From Mycosarcoma maydis (lineage: Eukaryota > Basidiomycota > Ustilaginomycetes > Ustilaginales), in assembly GCF_000328475.2 (NCBI RefSeq), contig NC_026490.1, forward strand, positions 310,001 to 374,000: DNA of 64,000 nucleotides, given 5' to 3'. The position numbers and the translations under genes were made by a program. Under the pieces are notes generated by a model. It searched no databases, was not told where the DNA came from, and saw only the letters and a list, made by a program, of their open reading frames with translations. Positions within the stretch are counted from its first letter, which is position 1. Every line of letters begins with the position of its first letter. Of the stretch, positions 1 through 12,054 are shown piece after piece.

Positions 1-1
1 A

Positions 2-136
2 GGAAACGACTCGCAACCCGACCTCTGCAGATACGCAATCGTCCTCACCAGAGTAGAAGACGAACTCGACAACCAAGTCACAGGCGGCTGGAAGGTCGTT
101 GAACTCGCAAGAAGAGGCCAGACCGCCTACCTCTAG
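2..136 (+). CDS. 3' end of an unidentified gene (44 residues visible)
   Basis: Reading from base 2 gives an open frame of 44 codons ending in TAG at 134-136. The peptide is balanced and protein-like (it contains RYAIVLTRVEDELDN and ends in RRGQTAYL), unlike the low-complexity translations of nearby spacers. It is therefore probably the last exon, or the tail of one, of a + strand gene that begins before the window. I do not recognise the family. The gene faces the kinase gene convergently, with about 300 bases between the two stop codons. Confidence 0.5.
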   Translation, partial: GNDSQPDLCRYAIVLTRVEDELDNQVTGGWKVVELARRGQTAYL

Positions 137-437
137 GCTACACTCCCCAAAACGTGCTCGTCTCCTTACCAACACCTCCAACTTGATCCTCCTTCAAAAT
201 CATTCTAAAATCTCCTCTCTCCCTAGATCCACACACAAACACCGACTGTGTCGACAGCACACAAAAATCATGAATGAGAGTCTGAGTCATTTGTGAGTCG
301 TGATACGCGATTCGCGCGTCGTGCACATGGTGAATCACGAATCACGAATTCGCTACATGCTTGCGCTAACTAAGCAGATTCGAGCACCAACACAACACGG
401 TTGTGAGGTCAAAAAAAGAGACGGTGTATGAGCGCAG
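137..437. other. convergent spacer with heptamer repeats
   Basis: This 3'-3' spacer carries degenerate copies of the heptamer family found throughout the window, around 296-350. I see no RNA gene or further coding frame. Confidence 0.5.
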
Positions 438-3400
438 TCACGCCTTGGGCGCACGCAGGGGGGTGCTGAGACTAGCGAGACCAGCACCGGCACTGGCGGT
501 GGTCGTGGCAGCGCTTCTCTTTGGCGTGGCGGCGTACGTGCTAGCGCTGGCACCGGCGCTGTTGGTGCTGCGGCTGCTGCTGCTGCTACCTCCATTGACG
601 CCCGAAGCTCGAGCCGAGACCACTTTCGATCTGGGACTCAGCACGGTTGCCGTGATCGACGTCGACGCGGCTACCCCACTATTCTTGACCGCACCAGCAG
701 CAGCCACCCTTGCATTTGTCGAGCTGGCCGACTTTCTCGGCACCACCAACCCCATCGACGCTCCACCTCCGCCTCCCGCGCCCCTCCCTGCCTCGCCAAG
801 AACGCTCGCTACAGCAGCGGTCAATTTCCTACCGGACAAGATCCATGCGTGCCGAATCGCAGCATCCGGCTTCAACCTCCTCTCTGGATCCCAGATGAGA
901 CACTTTGCGATAAAATCCACAAACGCCTCGTCGTCGCACTTCAAAGCCTGCGCCAACGTCTTACTGCTCGGCCTCCTGCGTTTTCCCTTGCTATTCACCA
1001 CCGGCCGCGGTTGTCCCGTACTGTCAAAGAACAGTTTCTTGCGCGAACTCTTCTCGACCAGGTACCGATCCGGCACCCCCAAAATCTCCATAATACACGC
1101 CAACTGCTCCTGCTCGTTCTCTCCCGGAAACAACGGATAGCCCGAATCNNNNNNNNNNNNNNNNNNNNNNNNNNNNNNNNNNNNNNNNNNNNNNNNNNNN
1201 NNNNNNNNNNNNNNNNNNNNNNNNNNNNNNNNNNNNNNNNNNNNNNNNAGCTCGGCAATGATACATCCTAACGACCAGATATCAATCGCCGTGTGATAGT
1301 TCATCCCCAAGATCACCTCGGGTGAACGGTAGAATCGGCTCTGAATGTACGTGTATACCTTTTCGTTTTCGAAGCAACTCGAGCCAAAGTCGATCACTTT
1401 AATGCCCGATTTGCGCGGATGACACAGCAGGATGTTCTCGGGTTTCAAATCGCAGTGCACGATGCGGTGATTCTTCATCAAAATCAACGATTGAAGCACC
1501 TGCGACGTGAATCGGCGGATAAGATTCGTCGTAAACCCGGCAAAGTTGTTGGCCTTGATCAACTCGTACAAGTTGATACTGAGAAGCTCGGTCGCGATAC
1601 ACAGATGGTTGCGGAACAGGAACGATTCCGTCATCTTGATCACGTTGTACCGCTCGTCCGGATCCCACTTTGTGAGGTTCTCAAGAATGCGCACTTCCAC
1701 CAGCGCTTGATGGTGGAATCGCTTTTTGTTACGGATCAGCTTGATCGCCACCGTCTTGCCCGTCTTGTGATCTCGACACTGCAACACCTGCCCGAACGAT
1801 CCGCGCCCAAGCAGGTCGATGATCTCATACCGGAACGCCAAGTGATCCCGATTGATCACATTGTAGTCGCCACGTTCGTCGTCAAACCCATGATTCTGAT
1901 CGGATTTCTCCACCGTTGCCATGTGCTTGCGCTTCGCATTTTGGCCGCAGTAGAAGATCTCGGTGTAGTTGAAGATCTCCTGCAACTCAAAGTCCGACAT
2001 CTTGTTGCCGTACATGACTTCGGCCTGACGGGGCGACAGCTGACGGCTCGGAGCAACCGGCTCGGGGAACTCGAGCATCTTGTCCAGGTCCGCTTGGGAC
2101 ACACCAGCGGCGAGCTTGCGCGCCTGCTGACGTCGGATGTAGTCTTCCATCTCGTTGTCGCCCAGACGCTCCTCTTCGTCCTGGATTGGTGTAGCTCGAG
2201 CCGAGACGTCGGATCCGGCCGCTTCGCCAGATGCCGGACTGCGACGTGCGAGCGTAGAGCTGGTGGAACTGCTGTTGATCTTGGCCAGACGTTCACTCAC
2301 TGCTGTTTGAAGCGCGCTCGTCTTGGTGGATCGTGCGACAGCCGAGGTGGTACTGAGCGAGGCACGTGTTCTTCGCACTGGTACCGAAACGCTGCCTACC
2401 GTAGAGGCTGGCGAGGGCGCTTTAGCTCCATTGGACAAAGGAGTTGCAGAGCTAGTTGAAACGGGCTGGCCGGGTGTCGCCCCCTTTTGGCCGGACGTAC
2501 TGGGCTTGGTCGCACGACCAGCCGGCGCATCGGCCTTGCTGCCGCTGGCTGCAGCAGACGAAGATGGGCTTACGTCCCTCTTTTGCCGATCCTTTCGGTC
2601 CGCAAGACTGTTGAGTACCTCTCGGTCGCTGGGAGACAGGTTGGACGAGTAGGCAGCAATGCGGGCTCGTCGCAGCACGCCTTCAATCTCGGCGGGCGTC
2701 TTTGCTGCTGCGTATGCATTGAGGATAGGCACCAAGCTGCTCGAGACTTGAGCGGTGTTGGGAGACGGTGCTACTTTGGTCGACGCCTGGCTATTCTTGT
2801 TTGTGCCAACCGTCGTGTCAGAGCCAGCGACCGACTTAGCATCGTCGTCGTCGACTGGCTGTACCGGTACGACCATGCCCATGCTGGCTGCCAGCGATGG
2901 ATGGTGCGATTTACTGGTTGGAATCGACGAGGATGCGGCAGCAGCAGCTCGAATCACGCTTCCACTCACCTCAGAGGATGCCGTGCTAGCTGCTGTGGAC
3001 CGGGGAATCGTTTTCATGGTAGCGACACGAGGAATGCGGCTCGAAAGCGAGGCAGACTTTGTGGGAGAAACGGTACGAGAACCAATGCTGGGACTGGACG
3101 AGGGCATACCGCTAGCAGCAGTAATCCTTGTAGGACGTGAGGGGGTCTGCGCCGACACATTCTTGGAGGTGGCCAGGACTCCATTGTCTGCCCTCGTCGT
3201 GCTCCGGGTTTCGTGTGGGGTCGAGCCAGCCGCCAGTGGCTTGTGCACCGAGTTAGTGCTGGCAGAAGCGTTCGACTGTCCGCGTCTGCGTACCGGAGTA
3301 GAAGCTGATTGCGAAGCACTCTGGGCAGAGCCCGTCTCTGGAGCGCGAGCGGTGATTGGACTGGCAGCTGCAGCGTCGGCGTTGCTCGCCACTGCGTGTC

Positions 3401-6400
3401 GTCGTGATCCTGAACGGCTCAGCAAACCACCAGCGATGCCCAAGAAGGACTTGCGTGAAAGGCGGTCGCTGTCTTGCGTGTTCGAGTCTGTGATCGAAGA
3501 ACTGTCGCTTGACTTGGGTGTTCGCTGAAAAAAGGATGGAGTGCGTCTTGCTTTGGGACTGATGCCAGGCTCTCCAGAGGCGACGACAGACTGCGAGCCT
3601 GAGTCGACAGAGGATCGATCCGCATCCCTGTCTTTCTGCGATGTCCGTATCAGTCTGCCGAGAGATGCAACGCTAGCACGACGTAACACGCTGGACCTGG
3701 ATCTGGACCTGGGCAAGGATGTCGTAGACACATCTCCGTTAGCGGCTGCATCTGATGCGTTGGAGCTCGCATCTTGGACCGGAGCAGCGTCCGACGAGGC
3801 CAGCATCTCTTCGACTGGCTCTGCTGTAGCACATTGCATCGAGACGTCATTGGTCGACGAGCCACGAGAGACATTGTCGCTCAGCATGCTAGTGCTTGGC
3901 TTGCGCACGGCGAGCGCAGCCATCTCGGCGAGATCCTGGATGCGCGGGCTGAGCGGCGATCTAGGCGTGGGCAACTTGTCGCTGTTTTCACAACCGCTGA
4001 CGGTCGAGACAAAACTATGGCTGGCACTGATGCTCGGGCTTTTTGCCGAAACAGTTCGGAATGCTTCCGACGTGAGCGAGCTTGACCGAGACCCTTCCCA
4101 CACCTTGGGCAGAGGAGGGACAGGCGGGATAGCAGCATGTCGGCTTGCGTCAGGGTCTTCGTAGACACCGGCAGCAGCATCGAAGCGGTTCGTGTCCGAT
4201 GCAATGCCAGAGGCGTCGCCGTTGCCGCTCATGCGCTTGGTGCGGGAGATGCTGCGAGTGATCACGGGGGTTCCGAGAAGCGGGCTGGCAGAAGCAGACA
4301 CATCCTTGGCGTTGTTGCTTTGAATTGCCGAGACCCTACGCAAGCCCTGTGTGATCTCGTTCTGTGGAAGTGGCGGCAGCTGCGATCGACGTAGACGTGG
4401 GCTCGAGTAGATCGAAGTGCGGATCGAATCTCCCGAGGTGTTGGGAGACGAGTTGGATGCGTCATCGGTGGTGCGTACACGCGTGACCAGCTTAGAAGCT
4501 CGCAAGCTGTTCCGGGCTGTCGCATCTTCCGATGGCCTAGATTTGTCGCCGGTGCGCGATGATGCATCGTAGTTGCTCGACCGTCGATTGCGAGAAGCCG
4601 GCGAAGAGGCTCGACTGCTGTTGGCCGATGTCCTTCGTCCCGCACTGCCAGGTCGTGACGAAACACGACTCGTGCGAGGGCTTTTGGTGTCAGTCTTGAC
4701 TTCGCGACTTGCCCTCGGCGTGCTGCCAAGCCCATCGAGCTTGCGAAGCGCGTCGGCAGCAGCGTCCTCGCGAGAGTTGAGACGGCTCTCGTATTCGTCT
4801 GCATGACCGAAAGGAACGGATCCTCGCAGAAGCGATTGGCCGATGCTGGCCGACGATGCTCGCTTGTTGCGAAACGACGCGCTGTTCCGAGACAGTCTGG
4901 GCGTACTAGGCGCGACCGAGTTAGTACCGGATGTGACTGCCGAGCTGGAGCTGAGAGCGGGTGCACCGTTGCTTGTCAGGCGTTCCCTTCGCGCTGATGC
5001 GGTAGCTCCACGCGGACCGTCCGATGGAGCAGTGGAAGCGATTCGAGCAGAAGCCGGGTGCGCCCGGCTCGCGTCTGCAGACTCGTCAATTCCACGCTTC
5101 AAGGATTCCGCCCTGAAACGAGCAGATGCTCGTGAGGCTGCCGTTAAGCCTAACTCGGACGCATCCGACGCTGCCCTGTCCCTTAACTGCCTGCGTCGAT
5201 GAAGCTCGTCGTGATCGTTAAGTAGATCAGTAATAGCCGCGTTTAGATCAAAGCTCTGGCGCCACTCGTCGTCGCCGATGCCGTTGCCAAAGTTAAGATC
5301 ACCAAACGTCATGGACTTGGAACCTTCGATGCCGAGACCAGTTGCCCCAGAGTCAAACGGCCCAGTCTCGCCTGCCGACCACGAGAGGTCGCCGATGGCC
5401 GAGGAACTTTCAGCTTTGTCTGCATGGGCATCCGAATGAGACGCGTTGCTCACCGACAGTGCTAGAGACGCGTCCTCTGATTCGGGTTGGACGATGCTGT
5501 AACCCGATTCGGTGCGTGCGCTGATGGAGAAGGATGGACTCTCGGGAGCAGCACCAATGCTCGCGGCAAGCCCATCGAGTTCGGCCATGAATTCGGACTG
5601 CCTGTCCGGGTGGTCCCGCGCCAACGCATGAAGAGACTGGCTGCCGCCGATCGGCATCCGTCGACCTGGCACGGATGGGCTGGTGGAAACGGTGGTGAGC
5701 GGTTCGCTAGGGTCGCGCAGCGCATTGCGCTGCATGTTGTTGATTGAAGAATAGGAGATGGAGCGCGAATGGCGTGTCGTTTCGCCTCGTCGCAGATGCG
5801 CTTGTGGGCCATCCGACTTTGGAACATTGATATGTTGCTGCAGCGCAGATCGATGGCTTTCCTGCAAAGAAGTGCTGATTGGTTCCGGTGCAATTCCGTC
5901 GTCGGTCAGAGCTCCACTGACATTGCGACGCTGTGCCGTTTTGGAGGCCGACAGCGGTGTTGCGTCTGCATTGATCTTCCAGCTTGGCAGTGCGGTGGAT
6001 GGGAAATTCCAACGAGGTGTGGCCAGCTCGCCGATGCCGATCTGTCCGGCCCGGTCGTAAACACGAGGCGTGCCACTTGGAGTGCGGTTCTGCAAGCCAA
6101 ATTTTTCTGGAGTTTGAACGACTGCATGTCTGTTGCGAGCCTCTGAGGCAAGATCAGGAAGGCCGATACCTAGACTGTTGCTGCCCTCTCCACCGACGGA
6201 TCGTTGAGCAGCAGCGGATCGACTGAGTACCTTGCTAGGATCGTCCGACGCTTCTGGGGTGGCAAGCGCACTGGAGAAATTGGAGAAGCGCGACGAAAGG
6301 CTGGGCGACTCGCGCAGAGCCAGACGCATATGAATTGGATTTGCAGCGGACAAGGAGGGCCTACGTGTATCCGAGTCAGGAAAGGGTGCTGACGTGGCTT

Positions 6401-7102
6401 GAGGTGTGTTAGCACCCTCGTCGTGCTCTTCGGCCTCTGCGATGCTGGTGTTGCTGCAGAGTGTGGCATTGTCGGCGTGTTGGTGTGCTGCTAATCGATC
6501 TTCGTCGTCAAAGAGGGCAGCACCAAAAGTAGGTCCAAAGTCGGTGAGGGACGGCGAGATGTGAGGTTGATGGGTCGCGCCGTGGCTTGAAAGGGCAGCT
6601 TGAGCGGCGTTGTTGGCTTTGCGCGCAAAGAAATTGGCCGACTGTGAGGTGGTAAGTTGTGGTGGTCCCATGGCCCCGCTGGTGGAACGTGACAGGGAAG
6701 AGAGGCTGGTGACCGAATTGCTGGAGCTCATGGATGCGGATGATGGATTGGCTGCGAGGCGCGAGGCGCGAGAGAGCGAGTCGGCACGTGCAGGGAAGGC
6801 AAGGGCAGAGCTGGATGCAGACGAAGTGAGGGTGACAGACCGGGATGAGGAGTCGCTGACTTTGCGCTGGCCTAGAAGGGCGTCACCAAGTCGGGGTTGT
6901 GAAGACGCAGTGCGACCAAGAGAGGGAATCCTCGAAGCGGTCGAGGGTCTTGGCAGCGATGTGCTGCCGGCGAGTGAGCCGATGCTCGAGGTGGTAGAAC
7001 CAGTAGAAGCTGCAAGGTTAGGGTCAAAGTCGACGAGTAACGATGCACCGGACTGAGAGAGCTTGCGTGGAGTCCATGAAGTGCGACGGAGTGCGCGGAA
7101 GG
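438..7102 (-). CDS. pom1: DYRK-family protein kinase, Pom1-like, with assembly gaps
   Basis: Dual-specificity Tyr-regulated kinase of the DYRK2/Pom1 type. In fission yeast Pom1 controls cell polarity and division timing; a similar role here is inference. Going down the - strand there is a Ser/Ala-rich, probably disordered N-terminal part of more than 1,600 codons. A DYRK-homology (NAPA-like) segment follows around 1840-2050, including LSPRQAEVMYG. The catalytic domain lies at about 600-1830: glycine loop GRGSFGQ, lysine in VAIKL, catalytic loop HCDLKPEN near 1440-1460, DFG near 1382-1395, and the DYRK activation loop YTYIQSRFYRSPE. A 100-N gap (1149-1248) interrupts the domain after GCIIAEL; the frame resumes at SGYPLFPGENEQEQ. 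A Ser/Ala/Gly-rich tail ends at TGA 438-440. The 5' end is missing: a second gap at 7103-7202 abuts the first readable codons, the open frame beyond it has no ATG in this frame, and the true start is probably in or beyond that gap. Confidence 0.88.
1149..1248. other. assembly gap of exactly 100 N inside the kinase domain
   Basis: Exactly 100 N suggests a placeholder of unknown size. The flanking peptide (GCIIAEL before, SGYPLFPG after) is nearly continuous when compared with DYRK kinases, so little coding sequence seems to be missing. Confidence 0.95.
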
Positions 7103-7202
7103 NNNNNNNNNNNNNNNNNNNNNNNNNNNNNNNNNNNNNNNNNNNNNNNNNNNNNNNNNNNNNNNNNNNNNNNNNNNNNNNNNNNNNNNNNNNNNNNNNN
7201 NN
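7103..7202. other. assembly gap of exactly 100 N at the 5' end of the kinase gene
   Basis: Second 100-N placeholder. It hides the junction between the kinase N-terminus and its upstream region. A (GCA)8 tract lies 31 bases away, which may have hindered assembly. Confidence 0.95.
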
Positions 7203-7233
7203 GACATCGTTGAGAAGGGCAAGCGTGACGATG

Positions 7234-7257
7234 GCAGCAGCAGCAGCAGCAGCAGCA
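7234..7257. repeat. (GCA)8 microsatellite
   Basis: Eight perfect GCA units beside the 7103-7202 gap. On the - strand one frame reads as an alanine run, but whether it is translated cannot be decided because of the gap. Confidence 0.9.
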
Positions 7258-8289
7258 ACCAACGTAGGGCAAGAAGGGCACCAAGAATGAGGGAACCTTT
7301 TTAGGCAGGCATACGTTTGAAAAGATGCTAGGAGGTAACCAGGTGCTGGTCGTCTTAGCTGCAAATTTGAAGCAGAGCCTTGAAGTGACGGTAGGTTCGA
7401 ATCGCGGATGCGGTGACAGATGAGCGAGAAGCTTAACTGGAAGCGAAGCAATGGGGATGCGTGCGGGCGTATGTGAGGCGAGGATGCAGAGATGGCATCG
7501 AGAAGGTGGATATATGCAAAAGGGACGTCGTGACGGAAGCGCCGAGTGGTATACAATGAGAAAAGAGTCAAAGGGAGGATTGCTCGCTGAAGGAGAATGA
7601 GGTGGTGGTCGATGTGATCGAGGAAGAGCCGAAGATGATGCAAGAAGAGCGAGTGTTGGACTGCCGAGGTCGCCTGTTCTTGTGATGGCGCCGGAAGCTA
7701 GGCCGAGCGCGTCGACGATGCTGCTTGTTCTCGGCTGAGCCGCGAAGGAAGACTTGTTCACCTCGTAAAGTCAGCAGAATGCTGGATGCTAAATGCTAGA
7801 TTAGAGGCCAGACGCCAAACGCTAGTTGCTAGGAAGCAAATGAGAGCAGCAAGAAGCAAGACAATCACAAACACAGACATGAGAGCAACGAGAGCAACGA
7901 GCAAGCACGCCGTCTGTCAGTCTTGGTCCCTGAAAGAAACGAGAGCTGGTTCGTTCGTGTCTTTCACTGTTCGTGTCTTTCACTTTGTCGGAAGTGTGTT
8001 GTCAAATTATCGTAAATGCCAACTCGCGCTTGCCCAGCGCGATCTGTGCGTGGTGTGTATTCACGATTCGTGTGTGCACGCGTGTGTTCTTTTGCAGGTG
8101 CACGGTGTGGTGTGTTGCATGTTGTGTTGAAGCCATTCACGATTCATCGTAAAGTCACAATTAAGTTACCAAGAATATTACTAACTACTCACAACTAACT
8201 TATTTGTGACTCGCGATTCACGATTAACATTGAAACAACTCACGACTTGAACTCGAATTTCAGAGACGTGAGCTGCTGCCTGCTGCCGG

Positions 8290-8310
8290 CTGCCGTCTGC
8301 CGTCTGCCGT
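8290..8310. repeat. (CTGCCGT)3 heptamer array
   Basis: Three perfect 7-base units in a CTG-rich stretch. The unit is unrelated in sequence to the ATTCGTG family but has the same 7-base period. Confidence 0.85.
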
Positions 8311-8680
8311 CTGTGTGTTTGTGTGTTCCCGACCAAGATGGAGAAAATGACGAATGTGACGGAGTAAAAGGGGGAAATTGGAACAGGGTGTTGGTTTCCT
8401 GCCCGAGGCCCGAGACCAGCCAAAGTTATGCATGAGTGTCACCGCCGCACGGGCAAAGCAACAACCACGAACGCGCTATCGGGGCGGATAGCAGAGCATC
8501 AGCTGAGTTGGTCCCCACCAAGTGTGAATCACGAATCAACATCGAGAATAATTGAGAGAGGCAAAATCAATCTACTTCCTCCTCATTGACTAAATGGCGC
8601 TTTTTCGCTAGAATTTGATGAATAAACTTGATCTAGATTCTTCTCATGTTTTCCGCATGTTTAGGAAAGGCTGAGAGGAG

Positions 8681-8707
<27 letters not shown>
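8681..8707. repeat. (GA)13 microsatellite
   Basis: Uninterrupted GA dinucleotide run upstream of the THP3-like gene. Confidence 0.95.
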
Positions 8708-8712
<5 letters not shown>

Positions 8713-9234
8713 GGCCAGTGCTCACTGAGACATATCAGGGGTGGCTAACGCGCCAACGCCCTTTATCCGCATTGCGCCGCTCATGGCGTACACTCCGAGA
8801 TAAAGCTCCTCACAACACACAGCTGTGACTGCACCGCGTTGTCTCGCTGAATGTACAGAGATCTTGTAACTTATCTACGCAATCCTTGACTCGATCGCGA
8901 CTGCTTCCTTGGTTGGCTGACTGGCTTGTGCCAACAAAGTCGCTTCTGTCCGCCTCTTGAAAACGCGTTCTAAAAGATTGGACCCTTTCCTTCTCCGTCG
9001 GTGCTCACATAGTCACTTTTAGCAGCTGAAAACTTCCATACGCCGCGCCATGTCCAACTCGAAACAGCCTCGTAAGCTCAGGTTGGGACTGCCAAGATGG
9101 CCCAGACAGCTTTGCTTTCGTCAACCCCTTGTTGGCCTCCGTTGAGATCCGAAGCTGAACACTACTAATGGAGCAAGGCACGAAGGTGAATGCTGGAATT
9201 CCATTGAATAGTAAATGTAGGATTGATTGCTGGA

Positions 9235-9268
9235 ACGAATCACGAATCACGAATCACGAATCACGAAT
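9235..9268. repeat. heptamer array, ACGAATC x about 5
   Basis: Near-perfect tandem copies of the 7-base unit ACGAATC (complement GATTCGT), about 440 bases upstream of the THP3-like start codon. Confidence 0.9.
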
Positions 9269-9707
9269 GCTAAGCATTTGTTGTCGCAAAAATCCGCGTG
9301 CAGCAAAATCGCATCGTGATCGTCACTCACCAGCATCAAGTAGAATCGGGCCGATTGCCTTTTGATATTCCTTCACTCCACAATTATGATTGAGCCACTT
9401 CGGTGCTTCTCGAACTTTGACCAGCTTGCTCGCTTTCCCTCAACCGTCATCCTCGCAAATAGCGTCCCTGCTGCATCTGTAGCACCCGACGCATCATCAG
9501 AGTACGCCCTACACGTGTTCGGAACGACAGCGGCTGCGCTCTGTGACAGAGTGCAACAACTACAGCAATCAGCTATCGAACCTCTGTAGCGTCGTCGCAA
9601 GGCTTCCAGCAGCGCTCTCGACCAACGTATACCCCACCCAAGCCTCCGAGACTCTGCACAAGATGCATTGACAGCTGTCCAAATCCGAACTTGAGCCCAG
9701 CAACACC

Positions 9708-11434
9708 ATGTCCTCACAAACAGAATGGCCGCAGTCCCTCAAAGACTTTGCCAACCGAGCTTTTGCCGCATGTACCGATGCCAACCGCCAAGCCGTCTCG
9801 GAAGAGCTCAGAGCGCTCATATTCGATTCGTTTCAGAACGGCACAATCCATACCACCGACTGGGCTAATGCCACCCTTAAAAGCCTAACAGCTGCGTCTA
9901 CCTCGACGAAAAAGTCACTACTCAAGAAACGCGCAGCACCCACTTCAACCACAACCCCCAGCTTATCCGCCTCCGACCTAGAAGAGCAGCAGAGGAAAGA
10001 GAAGCGCGCAAAGCGTTTCGAGAGGGAACAGCAGGAATTCAGACGTCAGGAAGATGAGATGCTCGAGACCGCCATCGCATCCACCAGTCTTGCATCCAGA
10101 TTTGGCAGCATACGCGCACCAGCCGCTGTTGGCCAACCTTCGTGGTCTGCAGCTGCATCAGTAGCAGGTACTGCTCCTTCACATCACGCTTCCAAATACG
10201 CAGCATCCGCGCCAATAAGCTCAACACAGCTGACAGATACCGAAGTAGCAGATCCTAACGTCATCGATTGGGACGAACACACAGTCGTCGGAACCAGCAG
10301 CAAACTCGAAAAATCATACCTGCGTCTCACGTCAGCGCCGGATCCCAAAACCGTTCGACCGCTCTCCACGCTTGTGCAGACGCTCGAGCTGCTCAAGAAA
10401 AAGTGGCGAACGGAAAACAACTACTCTTACATCTGCGATCAGTTCAAGTCGATGCGTCAGGATCTGACAGTACAGCGCATCAAGAACGAGTTTACAGTCA
10501 AGGTGTACGAGATCCACGCGCGCATTGCGCTCGAGATGGGCGATCTGGGCGAGTACAACCAATGTCAGAGCCAGCTGAGAGGATTGTATGCGTACGGCAT
10601 CAGCGGAAACGCCGTGGAGTTTTTGGCCTATAGGATCCTCTATCTGTTACACACCAAGAATCGTAGAGGTGAGTAGCGCGACATTCCCAACACACTCAGA
10701 CAGAGATGATCGATTGTCTGACCTTGCTCCTCTTCGCATCACGTTTGCTTTTCCAGATGTCAACGCACTGATGGCAGAACTGACAGAGGAGCACAAGGCC
10801 GAGCCAGCGGTGGAACATGCGCTCCAGGTTCGCGCCGCACTCGTGACTGGCAACTACCATTCCTTCTTCCAGCTCTACACGGATGCACCCAACATGAATG
10901 CATACATCATGGACCACTTTGTAGAGCGCGAACGCGTCAATGCGCTCCACATCATGTCCAAATGGTAAGCACTGGTCCGTCGCTTCCAAGCGTCATCCGC
11001 ATCACAATCTGACATGACTTTTTTCGGACCCTTGCTTTGATTGCAGTTATCGGCCGTCGATCGCGCTCAGCTTCATCGCCGAAGAACTTGCATTTCAAGA
11101 CGTGGCAGCAGCAGATGAATTTCTGACGGCCAAAGGTGCTGCTGTATACCTAGAGCCGACACCTGCCGAGTTGGCTGCACTCGCATCTTCGCAGACGACC
11201 AACGGCAAGAAGAAAAGGTCAAAAGTGGTGCCAAGCCTGCCACTGGGCAAGCGTCAGTGGGACGCAAAGGCAGCTGTGCAACCGCTTACGGATGCGATCC
11301 AAAAGTTTCGCAAAGTGGATGTAGGTGCAATTCTCGTTGATGCAAGTCTCTGGGATGCCATTTCTGGATTCGCTGACTTACCATTGAACTTTCTTTTGCT
11401 GTTGTTGACCGTACAGATCAAAGGTCAAATATGA
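9708..11434 (+). CDS. THP3: SAC3/GANP-domain protein, THP3/LENG8 type
   Basis: Member of the SAC3/GANP/THP3 family; yeast Thp3 acts with Csn12 in transcription elongation and mRNA maturation in the nucleus. Rebuilt as join(9708..10668,10757..10964,11047..11320,11417..11434), 486 residues. The first about 200 residues are charged and variable, with a Lys/Arg/Glu helix near 90-120. The SAC3 core follows, including YSYICDQFKSMRQDLTVQRI and EIHARIALEMGDLGEYNQCQ, which match LENG8/Thp3 closely. Introns 1 and 2 have clean GTGAGT and GTAAGC donors and CAG acceptors and restore the frame (codons for Asp and Cys are split). The last intron (11321-11416) is 96 bases, a multiple of three without stops. 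Splicing it gives the C-terminus KVDIKGQI; retention would add 32 residues. The start is the first ATG of the open frame. Confidence 0.87.
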
Positions 11435-12054
11435 CGATGGGTATCAGCTTCTTGCGACGCCCCTCCTTATTATTTAGCACTGTACACTATGATGTGCCGC
11501 GGATCTGCTTTCAACACACGTCTGCCGTTAACCCCTCTTCTCTACTGATGACCACCAAGCCAAGGCTGCCGCTTCCTTTTGACGCTACAGTCACGAGTGA
11601 CCCTGGAAGGCTGTGAGGATTTTTGACTCACGACTCATGAAACGTGAATCTCGAATCGTGAATTTCGTGATCTGATAAGTGTTAGGTCATGATCGCCCTC
11701 TTATGGAATACCAATCGTGGATCGTGCTTCACGAACTTTGCACGTCGTATCCGGGCTTGTGCGAGTCACGAGTTGATCACGTTTTTGGAAGCAAGTGGAG
11801 GAAACACGAATCAGAAAGGTGCTTGCACACAGCCTTGCTCGAGCGGGAGCGGGAGCGGCAGCCGACGTGCTTCTTCCGACGACCACTATCCGATTGCGCA
11901 CCATTGTCCGCTCTGTAACTGGTCTCACAGAGCACGATCGGACTCATAGAGAAACCGAGCCACGTCAAGGATATTCATGCAAGAGCATTGAAGCATCAGG
12001 GACGCGCATTATCGACACATCAAATAGACGAGAACGCTGGGGTTATCGTTGGCA
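11435..12054 (+). other. spacer between THP3-like and BAG-domain genes
   Basis: 620 bases between tandem + strand genes, with degenerate heptamers around 11625-11670. Short open frames here overlap on both strands and look non-coding. Confidence 0.5.

Larger units (their letters stand above)
7203..9707. other. divergent intergenic region between kinase and THP3-like gene
   Basis: About 2.5 kb between two divergent genes, so it should hold both promoters and the kinase 5' leader. Visible content: the GCA tract, short imperfect repeats of a GCTAGAT/GCTGGAT kind near 7780-7840, three CTGCCGT heptamers at 8290-8310, a long GA tract, and a heptamer array at 9235-9268. No convincing gene or tRNA was found. 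Confidence 0.6.

Noticed and set aside
403..1140. 245-codon + strand open frame opposite the kinase C-terminus
   Set aside because: It is antisense to a clearly conserved kinase domain, its composition mirrors that domain's codon pattern, and no family sequence is visible.
1419..2459. 346-codon + strand open frame
   Set aside because: Shadow of the kinase catalytic and DYRK-homology regions on the opposite strand.
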